A stretch of DNA of 64,000 nucleotides from Ammonifex degensii KC4 (GTDB taxonomy: Bacteria; Bacillota; Desulfotomaculia; Desulfotomaculales; Ammonificaceae), in contig NC_013385.1 in the NCBI RefSeq assembly GCF_000024605.1, positions 1,874,175 through 1,938,174 on the forward strand, read 5' to 3'. Shown here in pieces: positions 8,375-17,459 of the stretch; within the stretch, counting starts at the first letter, position 1; every line of letters starts with the position of its first letter. Position numbers and translations under genes: made by a program. The notes below the pieces were generated by a model, which was not told the DNA's origin, ran no database searches, and was given only the letters and a program-made list of their open reading frames with translations.

Positions 8375-9583
8375 CTAGCGCACCAGGGCGTTGTCCACCA
8401 GATCCATGAGGTACTTGATCTGGATGGACATCTTATACTCTCGCTTCATGTCGGTGAACTGGTCGAAGCAGTTGTGGCAGGGCGCCACCAGGATCTGGGC
8501 GCCGGTGCGCTCGATCTGCTGCTTCTTCAAGAGGGCCTTCTGCATGCGCACCCGCTTCTGGTCAAGCGCCAGGGCGCCACCCCCACCGCCGCAGCAGATG
8601 TTGTACTCCCGGTTGGGCCACATCTCTACGAAGTCCTCCGCCACCTGGCTCAGGACGTAGCGCTGCGGCTCCACCACGCCAGCCTTGCGCACGATGTTGC
8701 AGGGATCGTGCAGGGTGACGCGCTCTGGGTTCTTGCTCTTGTCTACCTTGATCCGGCCGTCCTTGATGATCTCCGCCAAGAACTCCACCATGTGCAGGAT
8801 GGGATACTCGAAGGGCACCCAGTACTTGGAGCCAAAGACCAGAGCCCAGTACCCGTGGCCGCACTCGGTGCAGACCAGGCGTTTGCAGCCCAGCTCCTTG
8901 AAGGCATCTACGGTGAACTGCATGATCTTGGCAGCCATGTCGTCACGGCCGTCGAACAAGCCGAAGTTGGTGACATCGAAGGACTTGGTGGAGATGGTCC
9001 AGCTAACCCCCGCCGCCGAGAAGATCCGGTACATGGTCTTAAGCGCTTCGGGATAAACACCGATCTCACGCGGGTGCAGAAGGAGGAAGATTTCCGCACC
9101 CTTGACGTCCACCGGGAACTTGACCGAGTCGTCGCCCAGTTCGTCGCGCAGCTCCTCCTCCATCCACTCGACGGTCTCCACGAAGTCTTCCAGTGATACC
9201 CCCATCTGGTTGCCGGTGCGGATGTGAGTCTCGGTGGTCTCCTGTAGAGTGCCGGAAGCTTTGAGTCCGAACTTACCCCGGATGCAGCGGATCACGTTGG
9301 GCATGTTAATCCCCATGGGGCACTCCATGGTGCAGCGCCCGCACATATTGCAGAGCCAGACGAAAGGATCGTTTAACACCTCTTCCCTCAAGCCTAAAGC
9401 GATCTTGCGCATAAAGCGCCGCGGCTCCATGCCCTCAACCAGTCCCTTGAACTCGCAACCGGCATCGCAAGTGCCGCAGGAGAGACAATAGTTGAAGTCG
9501 AGCCGCGTCTCCTGGGGCACTATCTTCTGCGCTATCTCGTCACGGAAGGTAGGGTCGGCTACTTTACTTAACTCCAGTGCCAT
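8375..9583 (-). CDS. HdrD/DsrK-like iron-sulfur protein with CCG domain
   Basis: A 402-residue cytosolic redox protein that probably exchanges electrons with the adjacent HdrA-like flavoprotein. The N-terminal HdrC-like part has two ferredoxin motifs, CLSCGTCDAGC near residue 34 and CNMCGRCTMECPMG near 78. The C-terminal HdrB-like part has CTECGHGYW near 245, HDPCN near 300, NICCGGGGGALA near 337 and CHNCFDQF near 370, typical of CCG domains binding a noncubane cluster. Homologues act in heterodisulfide reductase and in DsrK/Tmc-type complexes of sulfur-reducing bacteria. The partner thiol or disulfide here is unknown. The ATG at 9583 follows GGAGGGATTAAA. Confidence 0.85.
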   Translation of the reverse strand: MALELSKVADPTFRDEIAQKIVPQETRLDFNYCLSCGTCDAGCEFKGLVEGMEPRRFMRKIALGLREEVLNDPFVWLCNMCGRCTMECPMGINMPNVIRCIRGKFGLKASGTLQETTETHIRTGNQMGVSLEDFVETVEWMEEELRDELGDDSVKFPVDVKGAEIFLLLHPREIGVYPEALKTMYRIFSAAGVSWTISTKSFDVTNFGLFDGRDDMAAKIMQFTVDAFKELGCKRLVCTECGHGYWALVFGSKYWVPFEYPILHMVEFLAEIIKDGRIKVDKSKNPERVTLHDPCNIVRKAGVVEPQRYVLSQVAEDFVEMWPNREYNICCGGGGGALALDQKRVRMQKALLKKQQIERTGAQILVAPCHNCFDQFTDMKREYKMSIQIKYLMDLVDNALVR

Positions 9584-9620
9584 TTTAATCCCTCCAAAAT
9601 GCCAGGCAAATTTTTAAGGA

Positions 9621-9655
9621 ACCGGGGCTGCCGGACGGTTGCCGGCAACCCCGGT
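9621..9655 (-). other. Strong intercistronic hairpin between hdrA and the HdrD-like gene
   Basis: ACCGGGGCTGCCGG and CCGGCAACCCCGGT form a 14-bp stem with one G-U type pair and a 7-base loop. It lacks a clean run of T on the minus strand, so it looks more like a processing or mRNA-stability element that lets the two genes be made in different amounts than a full terminator. Confidence 0.5.
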
Positions 9656-9669
9656 CGAACCTCTTATTT

Positions 9670-12600
9670 TCAGGATAGCAGCGCCTCGATCTCGGCGAAG
9701 ATCTGCTCGTCAGTGAAGCCGCCCATGGTGATGGCCTTCGACGGGCAGGCAGCCGCGCACACGCCGCAGCCCTTGCAGACCGCCTCGTTGATCACCGAGA
9801 CCTTGTTGACGTCGTCGAAGGAGATGGCGTTGTAGGGGCAGAGGTTCACGCATATGCGGCAGCCAGAGCACTTCGCCGGATCGACCTTGGAGACGATACC
9901 CCCGGCCAGGATGGCGTCCTTGGTGAGCACGGTGGCCGCCCGCGCCGCCGCCGCCTTGGCCTGAGCGATGGCTTCGTCTAGGAACTTGGGCGCATGGGCT
10001 AGGCCGCAGAGGAAGACGCCGTCGGTGGCGAAGTCTACCGGCCGGAGCTTCATGTGCGCCTCCAGGTAGAAGTCGTCCATGCCGCAGGTGACCTTGTAAA
10101 GCTGTCCCACTTCCCGCGCGTCCTCAGGCCCGAGCACGGCCGCACTCAGGGCCAGCACGTCGGCGTCGATGATCAGATCCTCCTTGAGGATAGGATCGAA
10201 TACCGTAACTTTAAGCTTGTCACCCGCCACCTCTACCTTGGGCTTATTTTCTGGGTTGTAGCGGATGAAGACGATACCCTTCTCCCGGGCCTTAGTGTAA
10301 AGGTCTTCCTTGAAGCCGTAGGTGCGAATGTCGCGGTAGAGGATATAGACCCGGGCCTGCGGATTCTTCTCCTTGAACTTGAGGGCGTTACGTATCGACT
10401 CGGTGCAGCAGACGCGGCTGCAGTACATCCGGGGTTCCTCGCGGGAACCTACGCAGTTGATCATAACCACCGTGTTTGCCCCGGCTACGGGCTCCTGCCC
10501 TTTGACCAGCGCATCCTCGAACTCCAGCTGGGTCATGACCCGCGGGTTCTGGCCGTAAAGATACTCAGTGGGCTTGTACTCCCTTCCGCCGATGGCGATG
10601 ACGGTGGCACCGTGCGTGATTTCCTTGCCGTTGGAAAGCTTGCTCACGAAGTTGCCCACGTAACCGCTGGCCTCGACCACCTTGGTGTTCAGATGTATGG
10701 TGATGTTGGGATGGGAGTTGACCGCCTCGATGAGGTTATTGACGATGGGAGCAACCTCGTTGCCTTCCGCGGTAAAGTGGAGACGGCGCCGCGCCAGGCC
10801 GCCGAGCTCCCCTTCCTTCTCGACTAAGTCTACCTTGAACCCCTGGTTGGCCAGCTCCAAGGCAGCGGTCATGCCCGCCACGCCACCGCCGATCACCAGG
10901 ACCGAGCGGTTGATGGACACGGGCACCAGGGAGAGGGGCTGAGCCAGCCGCACCTTGCTCACCGCCGCCCGCACCAAGTCCTTGGCCTTCTGGGTGGCCA
11001 CTTCCTTGTCCTTCATGTGCACCCAGGAGACCTGCTCCCGCAGGCTGGCGAAGGCAAAGAGGAAGGGGTTGAGTCCGGCCTCACGGATGGTGGCCTGGAA
11101 GAGAGGCTCGTGCGTCCGCGGTGTGCAGGCCGCCACCACCACGCGGTTGAGGTTGTACTCCTTGATCTTCTCCTTGATGAGCTGCTGGGTATCCTGCGAG
11201 CAGGTGTAGAGGTTGTGGGTGGCGTAGACCACGTTGGGCAGCGTCTTGGCGTACTCCGCTACCTCTGGCACGTTCACCACGCCGCCGATGTTGATACCGC
11301 AGTGGCAGACAAAGACGCCGATACGCGGCTCCTCTTGGCTGACGTCCTTCTCCGGAGGCAGTTCCTCTTTCTTGACCATAGTGCCCCGTACCGAGGAGAG
11401 GAGGGTCTGCGCCGCTGCCGCCGCCGCACTGGCTTCCATTACCGTCTGGGGAATGTCCATGGGGGTGCGGAAGGTACCACAGACGAAGATTCCCGGACGC
11501 GAAGTGGCTACCGGATCGGCCTCTTGAGTCCTGCAGAAGTCGTAGTGGTTGAGCTCCAAGCCCAGCACCTTGGCCGTTTCGACAGCCGTCTTAGCGGGCC
11601 GCAGCCCCACCGACAGGACCACCATATCGAAATCTTCGTGCTTGATTTCGCCCGACTCGTCGGCATAACGGATGCGGAGATCGCCTTCCTTCTCCCCAGG
11701 CTCTACTCGGAAGACACGCGCCCGGATAAAGCGAACTCCGTGCTCCTTCTTTGCCTTCTCGTAGTAAGCCTCGAACCCCTTGCCATAGGTCCGCATGTCC
11801 ATGTAGAAGATAGCAGTGTCTAGAGGTTCGGCGCTGTGTTCCTTGGCAATGATGGCTTCCTTGATGGCATAAGTACAGCATACCGAAGAGCAGTAAGCGC
11901 CCTTTTCCAGCTTGCGGTCACGGGAGCCCACGCACTGTATCCAGGCAATTTTCTTGGGCTCCTTCTTGTCAGAAGGACGGACTAAGTGGCCACCGTAAGG
12001 ACCGGAAGCACTCAAAATGCGCTCAAACTCGATGCTGGTGACCACGTTGGGATAGACTCCGTAACCCAGAGCCTTAAGTTCCTTGGGAACGTACTCGTCA
12101 AAACCGGGGGCCAGCACTATCGCGCCCACGTTCAGATCGAAGGTCTTCTCGGTGTCATCGAAGTTGATGGCACCGCGCTGGCAGGCCTTGGCGCACAAAC
12201 CACAGGGAGGCTCTTTACCGGCAGCCTTTGCCTTCTCGGCGTGCAGGATGCGCAGGCACTTAGTGGCATCGATCATATAGGCGGCAGGAACAGCCTGGGA
12301 GTACTTGATGAAGATGGCCTTACGCTCGCCCAGTCCTTCATTGAATTCGTCCTTCACCTTGACCGGGCACTTAGCCGCGCAGTCACCGCAGGCCACGCAC
12401 TTTTCGGGATCTACATAGCGAGGAGCTTGCTTGATGGTGACGGTGAAGTTGCCAGGTTCGCCGCTGATTCCGGTGATGGTAGCGTTGGTTACCAGCTTGA
12501 TGTTGGGATGCCTTCCGCATTCAACTAGCTTGGGAGCGAGGATGCACATGGAGCAGTCGTTGGTGGGGAAAGTCTTGTCGAGCTGGGCCATCACGCCGCC

Positions 12601-12720
12601 GATGGCCGGGGAACGTTCGACCAGGTAAACGTAGTAACCGCTTTCGGCGAGGTCAAGCGCTGCCTGAATGCCAGCAACGCCTCCGCCCACTACCATTACG
12701 GCACCGATCTTGTCAGACAT
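9670..12720 (-). CDS. hdrA: HdrA-like FAD iron-sulfur protein, two-module fusion
   Basis: A 1016-residue flavoprotein related to the HdrA subunit of heterodisulfide reductase, the electron-bifurcating hub in many anaerobes. Residues 1-460 form one HdrA-like module: FAD fold VVGGGVAGIQAALDLA near 11, ferredoxin CVACGDCAAKCPV near 148, then CGLCAKACQ near 208. Residues 470-1016 form a second: the HdrA signature CHCGINIGG near 475, FAD fold VIGGGVAGMTAALELA near 628, and C-terminal CSGCRICVNLCPYN near 955 and CKGCGVCAAACPS near 984. Both modules keep FAD motifs. No hydrogenase or formate dehydrogenase gene lies nearby, so the electron donor is unknown. A 4-codon ATG-to-TGA frame overlaps its start. 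Confidence 0.88.
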   Translation of the reverse strand: MSDKIGAVMVVGGGVAGIQAALDLAESGYYVYLVERSPAIGGVMAQLDKTFPTNDCSMCILAPKLVECGRHPNIKLVTNATITGISGEPGNFTVTIKQAPRYVDPEKCVACGDCAAKCPVKVKDEFNEGLGERKAIFIKYSQAVPAAYMIDATKCLRILHAEKAKAAGKEPPCGLCAKACQRGAINFDDTEKTFDLNVGAIVLAPGFDEYVPKELKALGYGVYPNVVTSIEFERILSASGPYGGHLVRPSDKKEPKKIAWIQCVGSRDRKLEKGAYCSSVCCTYAIKEAIIAKEHSAEPLDTAIFYMDMRTYGKGFEAYYEKAKKEHGVRFIRARVFRVEPGEKEGDLRIRYADESGEIKHEDFDMVVLSVGLRPAKTAVETAKVLGLELNHYDFCRTQEADPVATSRPGIFVCGTFRTPMDIPQTVMEASAAAAAAQTLLSSVRGTMVKKEELPPEKDVSQEEPRIGVFVCHCGINIGGVVNVPEVAEYAKTLPNVVYATHNLYTCSQDTQQLIKEKIKEYNLNRVVVAACTPRTHEPLFQATIREAGLNPFLFAFASLREQVSWVHMKDKEVATQKAKDLVRAAVSKVRLAQPLSLVPVSINRSVLVIGGGVAGMTAALELANQGFKVDLVEKEGELGGLARRRLHFTAEGNEVAPIVNNLIEAVNSHPNITIHLNTKVVEASGYVGNFVSKLSNGKEITHGATVIAIGGREYKPTEYLYGQNPRVMTQLEFEDALVKGQEPVAGANTVVMINCVGSREEPRMYCSRVCCTESIRNALKFKEKNPQARVYILYRDIRTYGFKEDLYTKAREKGIVFIRYNPENKPKVEVAGDKLKVTVFDPILKEDLIIDADVLALSAAVLGPEDAREVGQLYKVTCGMDDFYLEAHMKLRPVDFATDGVFLCGLAHAPKFLDEAIAQAKAAAARAATVLTKDAILAGGIVSKVDPAKCSGCRICVNLCPYNAISFDDVNKVSVINEAVCKGCGVCAAACPSKAITMGGFTDEQIFAEIEALLS

Positions 12721-12884
12721 GGAGCATCACACCCGCCCTCCTTGGATTTTTCCGAAGTAAGCTTCTTGACTCGCCTCGCACCGTTACCCTGCCTCCTTCC
12801 TCGCCTTCCAGCCCCCTTTCTCTCGGTCCCAAGAGAATCGCAGCATTGAGAGGGCCTTTCGCGGCAAGTATTCTCGTTGCTTCA

Positions 12885-12913
12885 AGTATATTAATTTCGT
12901 TCTGGCTTGTCAA
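12885..12913 (-). promoter_or_regulatory. Sigma-A type promoter for hdrA
   Basis: On the minus strand TTGACA (12913-12908) and TATACT (12890-12885) are separated by exactly 17 bases. The resulting mRNA would have a leader of about 160 bases before hdrA. The short open frame running through this promoter is not a gene. Confidence 0.75.
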
Positions 12914-12964
12914 TCACTTCGCCATCATCTGTCCGGGTCAGCCACATTACCCCCCACTGCCCGG

Positions 12965-14601
12965 CTACCACCCTGGTCGCCAGGCGATCGGCATCCGCCG
13001 TCCCATACCGAAGGCTTTGGAGGTAACCCTCAGGCCCGGCGCCGCCTGCCGGCGCTTGTACTCCGCCCGGTCCACCCGTCTGATCACTTCCTCTACCAAG
13101 GCCAGGTCAAAGCCCCGGGCTGCGATCTTTTGGGCAGGAAGATTTTCCTCTATGTACGCTTTAAGAATGGGATCGAGCACCCGGTACGGGGGTAAAGAGT
13201 CTTCGTCACGCTGGTTGGGCCGGAGTTCAGCCGAGGGGGGTTTTAACAGCACGTTTTGCGGAATTATCTCGCGTTCCCGGTTGATGTACCGTGCCAGTTC
13301 ATAAACCATGGTTTTGGGGACGTCGGCCAGAACTGCCAAGCCCCCCGACATATCTCCATAAAGAGTGCAGTAGCCCACCGCTAGTTCAGATTTATTGCCG
13401 GTGCTAAGAACCAGATGGCCCTCCCGGTTGGAGATGAACATGAGGATGTTGCCGCGGATACGCGCCTGAATATTTTCTTCCGCCACATCAATTAAAGGCA
13501 AACCATCGGGGTTCAGGGTTTTGAGGTAAGCAGTGAAGATCTCTTCGATGGGGATGACCCGCCAACCGATGCCCAGGTTGCGCGCGAGCGCTTCCGCATC
13601 TCGCAAACTTTCCGGGGAGGAATACCGGGAGGGCATCCCTACCCCCAGCACGTTTTCTGGCCCCAGGGCGGCCGCCGCCAGCGCTGCCACCACCGAGGAG
13701 TCGATCCCGCCGCTAAGACCCACAACCGCTTTCTTGAAGCCCGTCTTGCGGAAGTAATCCCGGATTCCCAATATAAGAGCCGAGTAAACGTCGGATATAT
13801 CTTCGGCCACCTCGGAAGGATCCTTTCCCACAGCCGGGGCTGTGATGTCCACCACCGTAAAGTCTTCCTCAAAGGGTTTGCCCTCCCAGATAATCTTGCC
13901 GGTCGCATCAAGACAGATACTCGAGCCGTCAAAAATAAGTTCATCATTCCCCCCACCTGGTTAACGTAGACCAGCGGTCGACGATACTTGCGAGCGATGT
14001 GGGCCAACATGTCAGCCCGCAAGCGTCTCTTCCCGTAATGGTACGGCGAGGCGGAGATATTGATTAACAACGTCGCTCCTTGAGCGTTCAACTCTGCCAC
14101 TGGATCTACTTCATAAATTTGTCTTTGCCAGTAATCTTTGTCATTCCAGATGTCTTCGCAGACCGTAAGGCCCAGCACCTCTCCCCGGAACGCCAAAGAT
14201 TGCCGCCGCGCTGCCGGTTTGAAATACCTGGTTTCGTCGAAAACGTCGTAGCTCGGCAAAAGTGTCTTGTCCTGTCGTCCGACAAGTTTCCCATCGGCAA
14301 AGAGGAGAGCAGCGTTGAAAAGCTTGTCCCCTTCTCTAATAGGCGCTCCCACCAAGATTCCTATCCCTTGGCTAGCCGGCGCTATTTCTTCCGCCAGTGC
14401 CCGCTCTACAGCTACCAGCATCTCCTCCCGGTAGAGGAGATCTCGAGGCGGGTAGCCCACCAGTACCAGTTCCGGAAAAATCACGAGCTCCGCTTGGCTG
14501 GCCTTTGCCCGAGCCACACCTTCCAAGATTTTCCTTGTATTACCCTTGACGTCGCCCACCGTAGGATTAAGCTGCACCAGGGCTATCTTCAAGCACCGCA
14601 C
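12965..14601 (-). pseudogene. nadE: Glutamine-dependent NAD synthetase, frameshifted
   Basis: Amidates nicotinic acid adenine dinucleotide to NAD. The N-terminal nitrilase-type glutaminase domain starts at 14601 (KIALVQLNPTVGDVKGNT; Glu in VIFPELVLVGYPP, Cys in LGLTVCEDIWND). The C-terminal synthetase domain lies in another frame and ends at 12965 (VVGLSGGIDSSVVAAL PP-loop, LSTGNKSELAVGYCT). The frame breaks after YVNQVGG, at a run of six G on the minus strand (plus 13949-13954). One more G restores the expected GGNDELIFDGSS and gives about 545 residues, the normal family length. Real mutation, sequencing error or slippage cannot be told apart here. Confidence 0.88.
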
Positions 14602-14620
14602 ACCCCCGTGGAGATTTGGG

Positions 14621-15334
14621 CTAACTACCCAGGACCCGACAAAGGTTCACCAAGAAACGCGCGCGTAGATCCCGATCCCTTTCCCACTGCCTCACCGTAT
14701 CCTCCTTAAGTCTAGCCGATGCTTCCGGTCCGGCAAAGTCCTCAAGTTCTTCCCGGTAGATCTCAGCCCAGTGGGCGACCATTGCCGGCGTAACCTCAAG
14801 GTGAAACTGTAAAGCCCAGGCACAATCCCGATAGACGAAAGCCTGGTTAGTGCAGGTGTCTCCTTCTGCCAGAAGGATAGCGCCTTCGGGCAGGTCGAAA
14901 GTATCACCGTGCCATTGAAAGACCCAAAACTCCTCCGGCAAGTTCTGAAAAAGAGGTGTTTTCTTCCCTGCCTCTGTCAGGCGTATCTTGTACCACCCGA
15001 TCTCCTTTACCGCGTTAGGCTTGACTGCTGCCCCCAACGCCCGGGCAATAAGCTGTCCTCCCAGACATATTCCCAACACCGGTATGCGCCTGCTTATCGC
15101 GTCGCGTATAAGTTCTTGTACCTTGTAGAGATAAGGATAGGCCTCCTCTTCGTAGGCTCCCATGGGGCCGCCTAACACTATCAAGGCTTTGTAGTTAGCT
15201 ATTGTTTCTGGTAAAGTAGCCCCCGGTTGATCCATTACGCGAATGTCTAACTCCCACCCTTCACTAGAAAGAACTTCGGCCAGAAGTCCTGGACCCTCGC
15301 AAGCTACATGCTGCACAATTAAGGCCCGCAACAT
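14621..15334 (-). CDS. Class I glutamine amidotransferase (GMP synthase-like)
   Basis: A stand-alone 237-residue glutamine amidotransferase. ILGICLGGQLIARAL near residue 87 carries the nucleophilic Cys, and ALQFHLEVTPAM near 172 the His and Glu of the triad. VLGGPMGAYEEEAYPYL near 53 matches the GMP synthase-like branch. No synthetase domain is attached, so it either hydrolyses a gamma-glutamyl compound or serves another enzyme. Its substrate is unknown. It stands upstream of the broken nadE with a 19-base gap and downstream of the amtB-glnB genes. Confidence 0.8.
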   Translation of the reverse strand: MLRALIVQHVACEGPGLLAEVLSSEGWELDIRVMDQPGATLPETIANYKALIVLGGPMGAYEEEAYPYLYKVQELIRDAISRRIPVLGICLGGQLIARALGAAVKPNAVKEIGWYKIRLTEAGKKTPLFQNLPEEFWVFQWHGDTFDLPEGAILLAEGDTCTNQAFVYRDCAWALQFHLEVTPAMVAHWAEIYREELEDFAGPEASARLKEDTVRQWERDRDLRARFLVNLCRVLGS

Positions 15335-15382
15335 CTTATCCCTCCTTCTTCAGACATGGCCTATTGATATTGACAATGTTTG

Positions 15383-15600
15383 CTATCTTCCTCCAATTAG
15401 TCTGGCAGCTACCAGCAGAAAGACAACTCCCAAAAGGCGCTGCAGTACCCTTTCCGGTATCCAGTTCACCACAGTAGCTCCCATCACGGCACCAAAGATA
15501 GCCCCAGCCGCTAGCGGCATTTTAAGAAGCCGGCCCCTGCCGCTTTGGAACGACAGGAGCCGCTTCGCTACTTTTAAACCGGTATGATACGGTTTTTCTT
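15383..15600 (-). pseudogene. Remnant of a TauE/SafE-family membrane permease (3' end only)
   Basis: Between glnB and the amidotransferase the minus strand has about 70 in-frame codons ending at TAG 15385-15383. They read like the last two membrane segments of a TauE/SafE permease: PLAAGAIFGAVMGATVVNW, then VLQRLLGVVFLLVAARLIG. A TAA closes the frame just upstream, next to the glnB stop, and no start or ribosome site is visible. The 5' two thirds of a normal gene are missing. The assignment rests on pattern memory alone. Confidence 0.5.
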
Positions 15601-15609
15601 AAGCCGAAC

Positions 15610-15948
15610 CTAAAGCGCTCCTTCACCCCGCTCCCCAGTGCGCACGCGCACCGCATCTTCCAAATTCGACACGAAAATTTTCCCGTCTCCGATCTCCCCG
15701 GTGCGGGCGACTTCCAGTATAAGCTTTACCACCTCTTCCACCTGATGATCGGGTACTGCAATTTCAACCTTGACCTTGGGCAGCAGGTTGATAGAATACT
15801 CACGGCCACGGTAAACCTCGGTCCAACCCCGCTGCGTCCCGCAACCCATTACCTGATAGACGGTCATACCGTGAATGCCGAATTTGCCCAGAGAATCTTT
15901 AACAGCCTCTAACTTCTCCGGTCGTATAATGGCTTCTATCTTTTTCAA
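15610..15948 (-). CDS. glnB: PII nitrogen regulatory protein (GlnB/GlnK type)
   Basis: A 112-residue trimeric signal protein that senses ATP/ADP and 2-oxoglutarate and plugs or opens the Amt channel. The N-terminus KKIEAIIRPEKLEAVKDSL, the T-loop with Tyr in YRGREYSINLLPKVKVE near residue 51 and the final GEIGDGKIFV segment are all present. It starts at TTG 15948 behind a strong AAGGGGGTGAT site and lies 32 bases after amtB, the usual glnK-amtB pairing but with amtB first. Confidence 0.92.
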   Translation of the reverse strand: MKKIEAIIRPEKLEAVKDSLGKFGIHGMTVYQVMGCGTQRGWTEVYRGREYSINLLPKVKVEIAVPDHQVEEVVKLILEVARTGEIGDGKIFVSNLEDAVRVRTGERGEGAL

Positions 15949-15980
15949 AGCAAATCACCCCCTTCTGGCTTTCCAAAGTT

Positions 15981-17285
15981 TTAGAGACGATAAGCTTCCT
16001 CGCCGTGCAGGGTAATGTCCAAGCCCGATACTTCTTCACTATAGGTAGCGCGAAGCGGGGTTAAGAGCCCTACGACCTTCAGTATAACCAGGGTGGCCAA
16101 CGCCGCGAAGACCCAAGTAGCAACTACCCCCACGGCCTGGATTCCCAACTGCGCCGGATTGCCGAAAAAGAGGCCGTTAGCCCCAGCCGCATTAACCGCC
16201 TTTGAAGCAAAGAGCCCGGTCGCCAAAGCACCCCACGTACCGCCAATGCCGTGAACACCGAAAACATCCAAAGCATCGTCGTACCCCAGCCGCGGCTTCA
16301 GCACTGCTACCGCCAGATAGCAAACTGCTCCTGCCACTAACCCAATAATCACCGCCGGTAGTGCACTTACGTAGCCTGAAGCCGGCGTAATGGCTACCAA
16401 CCCGGCCACGCAACCGCTGGCCACCCCTAAAGCCGTAGGCTTGCCGTGGTGCAACCACTCCACCACCATCCAAGAAAGTGCTGCAGCTGCCGCCGCCGTA
16501 TTGGTAACCACAAAAGCACTAGCCGCCAAATCGTTTGCTGCCAGGGCACTGCCGGCATTAAAGCCGAACCACCCAAACCACAAAAGAGCCGCACCGAGTA
16601 ATGTCATCGGCAAGTTATGGGGAAGCATCGGCTCTTCTCCGTAGCCCCGCCGTCTCCCCAAAAGCAAGGCAGCTATCAGTCCGGAGACTCCTGAGCTTAT
16701 GTGCACTACTGTGCCACCCGCGAAGTCAAGCGCTCCTAAGTTTCGGATCCAGCCGCCGACACCCCATACCCAGTGAGCCAGCGGGGCATAAACGAAGGTA
16801 CTCCAAAGAAGGACAAAAGCCAGGAAAGCCGGGAAGCGCATACGCTCCACAATTGCGCCTGAAATCAAGGCCACGGTAATGATAGCGAACATCATCTGGA
16901 AGGCCATAAAGGCTAGGTGGGGAATTGTCGCGGCATAATCAGGATTGGGCTCAGCGCCGACTCCTTTAAGACCTAGCCACGAAAGTCCACCTATTAAGTG
17001 GCCGTGATCCGGTCCGAAAGCCAAACTGTACCCCCACAACACCCATTGCACAGAAATTAGGATCAGGGCGACAAAACTCAACATAAGGGTGTTCAGCGCG
17101 TTTTTTCTGCGCACCATTCCACCGTAGAAGAAAGCTAGACCCGGAGTCATCAGCATTACTAAAGCGGTAGAAACTAAGACCCACGACGTGTCTCCCGCAT
17201 CCACCTTTGATTCACTCGCCCAAGCCGACCCCGGTATCGATAGCAGCAACAAAAGTGCCAAAACCAAGGGACAAAAACGCCTCAC
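15981..17285 (-). CDS. amtB: Ammonium transporter Amt
   Basis: A membrane channel for ammonium uptake, 434 residues, with an N-terminal signal peptide ([19 protein letters not shown]) and eleven hydrophobic segments. Family signatures include [20 protein letters not shown] near residue 55 and [20 protein letters not shown] near 345 (pore His). An upstream GTG at 17294 is in frame, but the GTG at 17285 has AGGAG at the proper 8-base distance and gives a normal signal peptide. It stands between the ANTAR regulator gene and glnB. Confidence 0.93.
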   Translation of the reverse strand: MRRFCPLVLALLLLLSIPGSAWASESKVDAGDTSWVLVSTALVMLMTPGLAFFYGGMVRRKNALNTLMLSFVALILISVQWVLWGYSLAFGPDHGHLIGGLSWLGLKGVGAEPNPDYAATIPHLAFMAFQMMFAIITVALISGAIVERMRFPAFLAFVLLWSTFVYAPLAHWVWGVGGWIRNLGALDFAGGTVVHISSGVSGLIAALLLGRRRGYGEEPMLPHNLPMTLLGAALLWFGWFGFNAGSALAANDLAASAFVVTNTAAAAAALSWMVVEWLHHGKPTALGVASGCVAGLVAITPASGYVSALPAVIIGLVAGAVCYLAVAVLKPRLGYDDALDVFGVHGIGGTWGALATGLFASKAVNAAGANGLFFGNPAQLGIQAVGVVATWVFAALATLVILKVVGLLTPLRATYSEEVSGLDITLHGEEAYRL

Positions 17286-17380
17286 GTCTACCACTCCTCC
17301 CCCTAGAAATTCAGGCGATTTAGAAACAAGCCCTGTGAAGCTCTCCTACAACTGCTTCTCACTCACCCCCTTCGGTAGCT

Positions 17381-17428
17381 AGAAAAGAAAAGCGCCCACC
17401 GGAAGTACCAAAACCTTCCGATGGGCGC
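17381..17428 (-). terminator. Terminator between the ANTAR gene and amtB
   Basis: GCGCCCA-C-CGGAAG (17392-17405) pairs with CTTCCG-A-TGGGCGC (17415-17428), 13 pairs with one mismatch. On the minus strand it is followed by TTTTCTTTTCT (17391-17381). A second stem, AGGGCG/CGCCCT at 17438-17457, precedes it. It may end the glnA-ANTAR transcript or act as an attenuator for amtB. Its loops do not show the A1/G4 hexaloop seen in the glnA leader. Confidence 0.7.
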
Positions 17429-17459
17429 CATTGCCCTAGGGCGTTTTTCCTCGCCCTTA

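Noticed and set aside
12713-12913. A 66-residue frame upstream of hdrA
   Set aside because: It runs through the -35 and -10 boxes of the hdrA promoter, its composition is unlike a protein, and it lacks its own ribosome site.
15243-15587. A plus-strand gene of 114 codons over the amidotransferase start
   Set aside because: It overlaps two minus-strand coding stretches, lacks a ribosome site and has a low-complexity, shadow-like composition.
17381-17457. A second ANTAR double hairpin before amtB
   Set aside because: Two stems exist, but their loops have eight and nine bases and do not show the A1/G4 hexaloop rule.
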